The notes beneath the pieces were generated by a model. It was not told the origin of the DNA. It ran no database searches and saw only the letters and a list, made by a program, of their open reading frames with translations. A stretch of DNA of 37,102 nt from Nemertoderma westbladi (taxonomy: Eukaryota; Xenacoelomorpha; Nemertodermatida; Nemertodermatidae): the NCBI GenBank assembly GCA_032718475.1, contig JAUCBJ010002113.1:1-37102 (forward strand). Direction: 5' to 3'. Shown here in pieces: positions 29,537 to 37,102 of the stretch (positions are counted from its first letter, which is position 1; each line of letters begins with the position of its first letter). A program made the position numbers and the translations under genes.

Positions 29537-29965
29537 CAGTAGGGAACATACCCTTAAATAAGCTCCAAAAGTGGGTTCTTATTTAAGGAAAATGGCTCTT
29601 ATTTAGGGGTTTTTGGGCCTTTTTTGGATATTTTTTCGATATAATATGCAATAACTTGTTTCAGGAAAAAATACCGCACAATTTTATTTCACAATGTAAA
29701 AGTTGGGTCTTTCTTGAACATAAAGCAAAAAACCAGAAAACATTTCACCGTCCGGTTTTTTTTCTACAAGCGTTTTAAAATTGCATCAAAAATACGACTA
29801 GTTCCTAAATAAGGGGGATTTTTTAAATTTACCTTATTTAAGATATCGAAATCGAAAATAAATACCAAAAGTCCCTAAATAATAACTTTTTGACCTGGGT
29901 TTCTTATTTAGGAATACATTGTATTCCAAAATCTGCACATTCCTTAAATAAAATAAATATTCCTT
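29537..29965. repeat. Left inverted arm of the hAT-like element
   Basis: Pairs with the right arm at 31985-32346. Matching is close up to about 29850, then the left arm has about 65 extra bases (near 29855-29925) before TTCCAAAATCTGCA resumes the match. Both arms are studded with CTTATTTAAG/CTTAAATAAG-like words, so the arms also contain short internal inverted repeats. Confidence 0.85.
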
Positions 29966-30540
29966 ATTCCTTACAGTATATGTTACAGTGTTACACTTCT
30001 TTCATACCCGAATTCTTTGATTTATGTCAGTCTGAATATTGCTAATTGTTGGGTTAAGGATAAGGACAATAGTTGCACTGCACTCTATAAATCCTCTATA
30101 GAATATCGTATCATAATGAAGTCGCTAGCACTGGCATTCTTACCTCACACGGTAGCATAGAATAGCCCATCGCCCATCTGAGCGCACATACATTGTCATG
30201 TATTTCGATGAGACATGACTCAAGTAACTGGACATCGCCGAACAGTTTCGAAAAACTAACTTGTGTCCTGCATTTCCTCTTCTGCTCCGCGTTACGCCCC
30301 ACTTAGATGGATTGTCCACAATGTTGTACTTGAAAGGTGTGAAAAAAAAACCAATGTCAATGTTATGTCAATAGGCACAAAGATGGTTCCGTCGGGCAGC
30401 TGATAGACGTTATGAAGGTTAAAGATGATTAACATTAACATGTTGTCTTTCGTTAGTCAGAGGTCGTTCAACACAATACTCGTCTCCTTAATTTGCCTCA
30501 TTGTGTTCGTTTGTTTTCTACCAAACTTCAGATTATTTCT

Positions 30541-30600
30541 AATCTTTTGACAGACTACATACATACCAAGTTTCGTTTAATTTCATCAAGGAATGACCTA
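30541..30600. repeat. Dispersed repeat, copy 2
   Basis: Gap-free match to 6181-6240, about 78 percent identical. It sits within the hAT-like element, so either the element carries it as part of its body or the repeat inserted there earlier. Confidence 0.6.
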
Positions 30601-30714
30601 GTCTGCTAGTTAATAGCGATAAAAAATTTACAACGACGACAGACAACTCGTTAATAGCACCCATATGCTAAGGTTTCGCTCACTTGAACGTGGCTCTATC
30701 CGGTTCGACGCAGT

Positions 30715-31790
30715 TTGTTGCTCGTTGTTGCTCATTGCTGCTCGTTGTGCTTTATTATTTCTCGTTGTTGGTCATTGTTGCTCATTCTTGCTTGTTGGTG
30801 CTCGTTGTTGCTCGTTAGTTGTACTTTATTATTGCTCGTTGTTGCTCGTTGTACTCTATTATTGCTCTTTGTTGCTCATTATTGCTCGTTGTTGTACTTT
30901 ATTATTGCTCGTTCAATCGTTGTTCCTCATTGCTGCTCGTTGTTGCTCAATATTACTCTTGCTCGTTCAGTCGTTGTTGCTTATTATTGCTCGTTGTTTC
31001 TCGTTGTTGCTCATTGTTGCTCGTTGTTGTTCTTTATTATTGCTCATTGTTGCTCAGTGTTTCTCATTGTTGCTCAATGTTACTCGTTGTTATACTTTAT
31101 TATTGCTCAATGTTACTCGTTGTTGCTCATTGTCATTGTTGCTCATTGTTACTCGTTGTTCCTCATGTCCTAATTATCAGATTATTGGTCGTTGATTCTC
31201 GTTGTTGTACTTTATTATTGCTCGTTGTTGCTCATTATTACTCATTGTTACTCGTTGTTGCTCATTGTTGCTCATTGTTGCTCGTTGTTGTACTTTATTA
31301 TTGCTCGTTCAGTTGTTGTTCCTCATTGTTGATCGTTGTTGCTCATTGTTGCTCGTTGTTGTACTTTATTATTGCTCATTGTTGCTCGTTGTTTCTCAAT
31401 GTTACTCGTTGTTGCTCATTGTTGTTCGTTGTTGCTCGTTCAGTCGTTGTTCCTCATTATTGCTCATTGTTGTTCGTTGTTTCTCGCTGTTGCTCGTTGT
31501 TGTACTTTATTATTGCTCATTTTTGCTCGTTGTTGCTCGTAGTAGTCGTAGTTCTGTAGTTGCTCATTGTTAATCGTTGTTGCTCATTGTTGCTCGTTCA
31601 GTCGTTGTTCCTCATTATTGCTCGTTGTGGTACTTTAGTATTGCTCATTGTTGCTCAATGTTACTCGTTGTTGCTCATTGTTGCTCGTTGTTACTCGTTG
31701 TTGCTCGTTGTTTTGTTACTCATTGTTCATTTGTTGCTCGTTGTTGCTTATTGTTGGTCATTGTTGCTCGTTGTGCATTTTTGCACCTAT
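30715..31790. repeat. 10-bp minisatellite inside the hAT-like element
   Basis: Roughly 1.1 kb built from TTGTTGCTCR units (10 bp), broken at intervals by a TACTTTATTATTGCTCG variant and a GTTCAGTCGTTGTTCCTC variant, giving a looser higher-order pattern. The unit is not a multiple of three, so all three plus frames stay open and read as Leu/Cys/Ser/Val-rich proteins (30665-31826). These are not considered genes. Confidence 0.9.
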
Positions 31791-31984
31791 CAAATTAAGC
31801 TCAGATGTCCTTGCAATGTCCTGTAAAGGTTAGGCAGTTACAAGTTACGAGGTCATAACTGTCATAAGCAGTTAAGGGCAGAAGGAGGACTGGAGGACGG
31901 GGCTGGGAGACGAGGTTATAAGAGACATTATATAAGGATATTTAATTTAATTTATTTAATTTAATATATGAGAAATGAGAAATA

Positions 31985-32346
31985 GTTAATTTATTTAAGG
32001 AGTATGCAGATTTTGGAATTTCAATGTCTTAAATAAGGTAAATTTAAAAAATCCCTCTTATTTAGGAACTGGTCGTATTTTTGATGCAATTTTAAAACGC
32101 TTGTAGAAAAAAAACCGGACGGTGAAATGTTTTCTGGTTTTTTGCATTATGTTCAAGAAAGACCCAACTTTTATATTGTGAAATAAAATTATGCGGTATT
32201 TTTACCTGAAACAAGTTCTTGCATATTATGTCGAAAAAATATCCAAAAAAGGCCCAAAAACAAAAACCCCTAAATAAGAGCCATTTTCCTTAAATAAGAA
32301 CCCACTTTTGGAGCTTATTTAAGTGTTAAGGGTATGTTCCCTACTG
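31985..32346. repeat. Right inverted arm of the hAT-like element
   Basis: Reverse complement of the left arm (29537-29965) with scattered differences, such as a run of A residues inserted near 32262 and the missing 65-bp segment near the inner end. A transcript crossing both arms would fold into a long hairpin. Confidence 0.85.
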
Positions 32347-32351
32347 GCTGT

Positions 32352-34002
32352 CGTGTGCCAACGAAATTTTTAAGCACGCCGTGCATTGACCTGATTGATA
32401 CAATTTTGAAGAGCGCCGCGGCAATGCAATTTCAATTTTGAAGGAGTGTAACCAGTCTGCAACTGTCACCTCACCACGGTCTGAACAGCTGAATGTCAGA
32501 CTTTACAGGCAGACAGGTACTGGGTACCGGTAGTTCAGTAGTTTGGTAGTACCGGCCCGGAGGTTACTGTGGTACAGTACTGCAGTACCCTGGTACCGTG
32601 TACCGGTAGCGTACAGGCGTAGCAGTACTGAATTATTTTTCTGTTTTTCTAAAGTCTGACTGTCTGAAAGTTGCGTTTAGCAGTTTACAGGTTTAGGCCT
32701 ACCTGCCTGCCTGCAACCTGGCAACCTGCGTCCTGCATACACAACTGTACAAAACATCACATCATTCACATTATCACATTAGCTAATCAGTACTGCAGTA
32801 CCGGTACCAGTGCAGCAGTGACCAGTACCAGAGTGCTGCAGTATACGGCAGTGCGGGTATATTACTGTATTATATCAGTATACGGTACCTGCAGTTTTGC
32901 AAACTTGTCTGCCTGTACCGGTAACATCTGCCTGACAGCTATGTACTGCTGTAGCCTACTGCAGTACTGATGTATATAGACTAAAAGAGCACCAGCACCA
33001 CTGCATTATAACAGTAATGACACCCCCAGCCTGCCAGCACCAGCACCAAGCCAAGACCAGCACTTATATATGATATAGCAGGCCTACTGATCAGACTTAT
33101 ATACTGACTTGCATATAATCTTGTAAACACAATATATGTTAACTTTCGTTACGGTTTTGGTTCCCAAAACTCGCATCTGTAACCTGCTCCTTTACTAACC
33201 CTGTAACCTGCTTACAGCAGTACAGCTGCAGCCTGCAGATCTATCATCTATCAACAAACGAGACCAGACAGAAGAGAGCCAAGATCAAACATAAAATTAT
33301 AATATAAAATGCAGTGCTGGTGGTGTGGGTGTCTCATTATATTGCAGATGCACTGTAAAAAAAATGAAAAATTTGCTTCATCTTTATTATGGTAAAAAAA
33401 TAAAAGCACCAATACACCATGTAAAGGCGTTTTTCCTTTAAATGGTTTGTGGCGAAATTGATCCACTCTATTCTATGTGAAATACCTAGAATAATTTACT
33501 TAAAATGCATTTGAGAAATACAATAAAAATATCTATACATTAAATTGCAATTTACACAAATGTGTAAATATATTAAACTGAAATCACCATTATACCACTG
33601 GCCGTATTTATTTTCACCGTGTTATAATTATGATGTAACACATTTATTAATCCAGATAAGTTTTCGTGATTTCGTATTATAATAATTAAAGGTAAAATAC
33701 CAAGTGTACTTTTATACATTTACGTCTGCCAATTTCACCATGAAAAATTCATGGTAAAACGTTGTTACTTTTAACCAAACCATTTTTAAGAAAATTCGTT
33801 TCCCTTGCATGATAACTGAATTGTGATTGGCTGACTGCTTCAGAACTGTTGTTTAAGAGTAGAAAACTGTTTGCCCTATACACAGTGCACACTTTCCTTT
33901 TTTCCGTCAAGATGCGATTTACCATACAACAAACTGTGGGGCGAGACACGTAGTCGGCGAGCCTTGGCATACGATTCATATAGGGAAAAATGGGGCATGT
34001 CC
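32352..34002. other. Non-coding DNA rich in short palindromes
   Basis: From 32500 to 33240 the sequence is dense in GGTACC, ACCGGT, CTGCAG and AGTACT words. From 33300 to 33900 it is AT-rich. No gene is supported; the frames at 32671-32970, 33251-33466 and 33749-33979 show nothing recognisable. A phrase GCACTGTAAAAAAAATG at about 33350 resembles the end of some hAT-type MITEs but has no partner end. Confidence 0.45.
33941..33973. repeat. Short dispersed repeat with a related copy at 34878-34911
   Basis: GCGAGACACGTAGTCGGCGA and its continuation resemble CCGAGCCACGAAGTTGGCGG at 34878. One copy lies just before the GTCT microsatellite and the other about 430 bp after it. The match is short, so this is tentative. 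Confidence 0.4.
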
Positions 34003-34447
<445 letters not shown>

Positions 34448-35721
34448 GTAAATCTTTTTGAACGCGAATTTCTCGGCATCGCTGATTCGAAATTGAACCC
34501 AACTTAGTAGGTAAGTAGTAGAGGGAAAGTTTAGAAAATTTGTAAAGTTTGGTGAAAAATCATGCAGTCTGACGTCAGCTACGACAGATTATGTGGTTTT
34601 TAGAAAATGTAAAATTTCTCGGGAACGCCTCATTTTCCAGAGCTGAAATGTTGGTTGCTTGTAGAGAATCATAAAGTCTATCTTCTACGTAATTGAAAAG
34701 TTAAGACATTTAATTGGGGATCGGCTAGAGACTCCGAAGTAATGACATAGGCCTACCGGTACGGTACTGCTGTACTGTACAAGTACGAAATTGCAGAATA
34801 ATAATTTGACACCACCTAGCGGATTAATATATAATTGTATATCGATCGAATACATTTTATAGCATGGGGTATATGGTCCGAGCCACGAAGTTGGCGGAGC
34901 CTTTGCGAACTGACGCTATCTCTTAGGGGGGTAGGTCAATTATGGCAAATAGTTCATTCAATAATGATGGTACTGTATGTCATCATCGTCGCTACGATTT
35001 TGACTTACTTATAACTTCGTCGGATTTAAAAGCTTTCGAGTCTAAAACTAGTAGGCATCAATAAGACCATAAGTTTTTAGGGACTTCCAGACACCATCAA
35101 ATCCTCAGTCTCTCGCTAGATGGCTACATGTCTAGATATTAAATATCCTCACATTTTCTTTGCTTTAAACCCGTTCTAGCTGAAACTTGGTATATTTGTA
35201 CTAGACCATTAACTGTGTCATTCAAAGGAGGCTCATCTGTCTGCAGTTCTCTAGTCTTCCGCTAGAGGGCAAAATATCTCAAAGTGCAATCACTGATTTA
35301 GCTGAAACATCAGATATGTGCAAGAACACGTCCGGTGTGTTTGCCGGGCTAGGAATCAGTCCGACCAGTTCCACCTCACCACTATTCCAGCAAGGTGTAA
35401 TTCTATAGGACATGCAATAGTGCTAGGCCCTAGAGTAATAAGACAGCTTGCTTATGGTTTATCTCGCAAAATGATTGGCTGAGTATTTAATGGAGATTCT
35501 TTAGAATAAATATAGCTAAATAATTTTGTTGTGACATCGATATGGTAAATTAATATTTCAGTATCAATACTAAAACGTCATAAGGTAATTTATAATATAT
35601 CTTATAAATTGGGTCGCCTCCACGCCTAAAATACAGTATATTACTTTTAAAACACCATTTTTCTGTTAATACCTGTCTGTGAACAATCCTCTGTGTGCCT
35701 TTGGGTTGGGGTGCAGATTAA
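34448..35721. other. Non-coding DNA with dispersed-repeat fragments
   Basis: No gene is supported. The region contains the related repeat copy at 34878-34911, an inverted match to the 6181 repeat core near 35171-35205, and three CGCTAG-centred words (34812-34822, 35114-35123, 35259-35272) that resemble CTCF cores. Confidence 0.45.
35259..35272 (+). promoter_or_regulatory. CTCF-like motif candidate
   Basis: CCGCTAGAGGGCAA agrees with 12 of 14 positions of the widely used CTCF core consensus CCASYAGRKGGCRS. Two weaker relatives lie at 34822-34812 (minus strand) and 35114-35123. Such words also occur in dispersed repeats, so binding is uncertain. Confidence 0.25.
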
Positions 35722-35747
35722 GGGGGGGGGGGGGGGGGGGGGGGGGG
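35722..35747. repeat. Run of 26 G residues
   Basis: An uninterrupted G tract on the plus strand. Homopolymers of this length are rare and are prone to length errors in sequencing. The nearby minus-strand frame (35666-35881) reads it as polyproline and is not convincing. Confidence 0.95.
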
Positions 35748-35887
35748 TTGAAAGCGAGCAACTTTCCCCTCTTATGATTTATTTGCGGTTTGGTTAATTT
35801 CTTAAATACAGATTTTGTGTAGAATTGCTCAATTTTAATTTGTATCTCATAACTAAGCCTCGCGCTGCGCGAAGGCCCCACGAACGT

Positions 35888-36610
35888 AATTAATTTCTGG
35901 AAGTTTCAATTTCCCTGTACAGTACAGTAGCTTGTACGGCGAGATTCCAAAATTAATTAATGATCGACCAAAAAATAATTAATGGTCGACCAAAAATTAA
36001 TTTATCGTCGACCAAAAATTATTAACTTATGGTCGACTATAAATTAATTTCTGGAAGTTTGAATTTCCCGGTAGCTTGTACGGCGAGATTCCAAAATTAA
36101 TTAATGGTCGACCAAAAAATAATTAATGGTCGACCAAAAATTAATTTATGGTCGACCAAAAATTATTAACTTATGGTCGACTATAAATTAATTTCTGGAA
36201 GTTTGAATTTCCCGGTAGCTTGTACGGCGAGATTCCAAAATTAATTAATGGTCGACCAAAAAATAATTAATGGTCGACCAAAAATTAATTTATGGTCGAC
36301 CAAAAATTAATTTATTTTCGACCAAAAATTATTAACTTATGGTCGACCATAAATTAATTTCTGGAGGTTTGAATTTCCCGGTAGCTTGTACGGCGAGATT
36401 TGGACAGGCCATTAATTAGTTAATGTAATTACATTCAATTAATTACATTCAAATAAACGTGCAATTGGATGGTTTCCAACTACACTTAACCAATGAATGG
36501 ACGGTCAAAATCTCGACCTACAAGTTACCCGGAAATTCAAACTACCAGGAATTAATTTATGGTCGACCATCAATTAATAATTTTTAGTCGACCATAAATT
36601 AATTTTTGGT
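35888..36610. repeat. GGTCGACC-rich repeat with foldback symmetry
   Basis: A module starting AATTTCTGGAAGTTT occurs at 35892, 36046, 36190 and 36356 (spacings 154, 144 and 166 bp). Each of the first three copies leads through CTTGTACGGCGAGATT to several copies of the palindrome GGTCGACC set in AATTAATT-rich DNA; the fourth ends after GAGATT. At about 36508-36560 the module returns inverted (AATCTCGACCTACAAG through CCGGAAATTCAAACTACCAG), followed by more GGTCGACC words, so the two sides could fold back. It may be a MITE or foldback element that has grown by internal duplication; no target duplication was identified. Confidence 0.75.
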
Positions 36611-37102
36611 CGACCATAAATTATGACGTCATGGAGAACTTCTGAAAAAAAAGTAAAAAAAAAATTAATTAATTTGCAAAGATCAGCCATCGTAGATAAG
36701 GACAACGACTGCGACAATAATCTATTTGCCAAAATCGAATGAAGTTTAGGCTAAAAGACTGTGACTTAGTCAACAAGAACGGATAAAAGTGGTACCGGTA
36801 GGCTGTTTAACTATCTATCTTCATTTTCAACAAGACACTGTAAATCAGTTATATTACTTTATTATATCTAAGCAGGTAGGTAGTGCAGTACCCAGTAATA
36901 TTATACAATATATGTAGTAAAGTAAAGTAAATTTTTCTTCGGCCGCTAAGCCAGGGATTACGCACAAAGTCTGACGGCTTATTTTCCAGTGCGGTCCCCC
37001 CAGAACTTTACTCCCCAGAGGAAACTCCAGTACTCATTAAGCTACCACTTAAGGATGCAAGGCAGATATGCGCCCTGGCTGGTCCCTTTTAAAGCATTCG
37101 TG
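36611..37102. other. Non-coding DNA at the right edge
   Basis: No gene is supported. The last 170 bases are less AT-rich than the preceding DNA and might belong to a repeat or exon that continues beyond the window, but no frame or motif is decisive. Confidence 0.35.

Larger units (their letters stand above)
29537..32346. mobile_element. hAT-like non-autonomous element with long inverted ends
   Basis: The element starts CAGTAGGGAACATACCCTTA and ends with the near-complement TAAGGGTATGTTCCCTACTG. It is flanked by the 5-bp direct repeat GCTGT (29532-29536 and 32347-32351). The inverted arms run inward for over 300 bp with high identity. A CAG-start terminus is compatible with hAT elements, some families of which make 5-bp duplications, but the superfamily is an inference. 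No transposase is visible; the interior holds AT-rich DNA, a copy of a dispersed repeat (30541-30600) and a 10-bp minisatellite. Confidence 0.75.

Noticed and set aside
30665-31833. Leu/Cys-rich open frames resembling membrane proteins
   Set aside because: A 10-bp T-rich minisatellite gives hydrophobic codons in all three frames; the same word is read three ways.
33340-33800. MITE beginning CACTGTAAAAAAAATG
   Set aside because: The end resembles some hAT-type MITEs, but I found no inverted partner or target duplication downstream.

Overview
This is eukaryotic (metazoan) genomic DNA from a repeat-rich, AT-rich genome, most likely a marine invertebrate. The support is a golgin gene of animal type, a tRNA-derived SINE with an (ATT)n tail, several non-autonomous DNA transposons with terminal inverted repeats (TIRs), and very long minisatellites. 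Frequent TAGGCCTA, GGTACC and CTGCAG words remind me of some deuterostome invertebrate genomes such as echinoderms, but that is an impression, not a proof. There is no operon structure, CRISPR array or prokaryotic signal.

The only convincing intact gene lies on the minus strand at 28753..17078: an uninterrupted 3,891-codon reading frame for a giant coiled-coil golgin of the TRIP11/GMAP-210 family. It keeps the short N-terminal amphipathic segment, a C-terminal GRAB (Arf-binding) domain and the conserved FSELFVRFLE/NPFL tail. It is about twice the length of the human protein, carries eleven nearly identical 35-residue repeats, and appears to have no intron. Its last 1.3 kb is much richer in G+C than the rest.

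Layout: 1-2420, a piggyBac-like non-autonomous element with a 28-bp minisatellite and a diverged direct repeat. 3239-4759, a decayed and unidentified coding region (two in-frame stops, several frame changes). 4760-6336, non-coding with small direct repeats. 6337-7602, a mariner-like TA-flanked MITE with a G-rich 27-bp array. 8804-16302, a 7.5-kb array of a 50-bp unit, interrupted by two identical 300-bp SINE insertions 2,218 bp apart. 17078-28753, the golgin gene. 28754-29536, its 5' flank. 29537-32346, an hAT-like element with TIR arms of over 300 bp, a 5-bp target duplication and a 10-bp minisatellite. 32352-37102, non-coding DNA with a perfect (GTCT)111 tract, a G26 run and a GGTCGACC-rich foldback repeat.

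The most striking pattern beyond the gene is that three unrelated TIR elements each carry their own internal tandem array, and in the mariner-like one the array unit is visibly built from the element's own terminal sequence. I saw no clearly new multi-gene system. The best candidates for novelty are these minisatellite-bearing transposons, the repeat-expanded single-exon golgin and the unidentified decayed gene.
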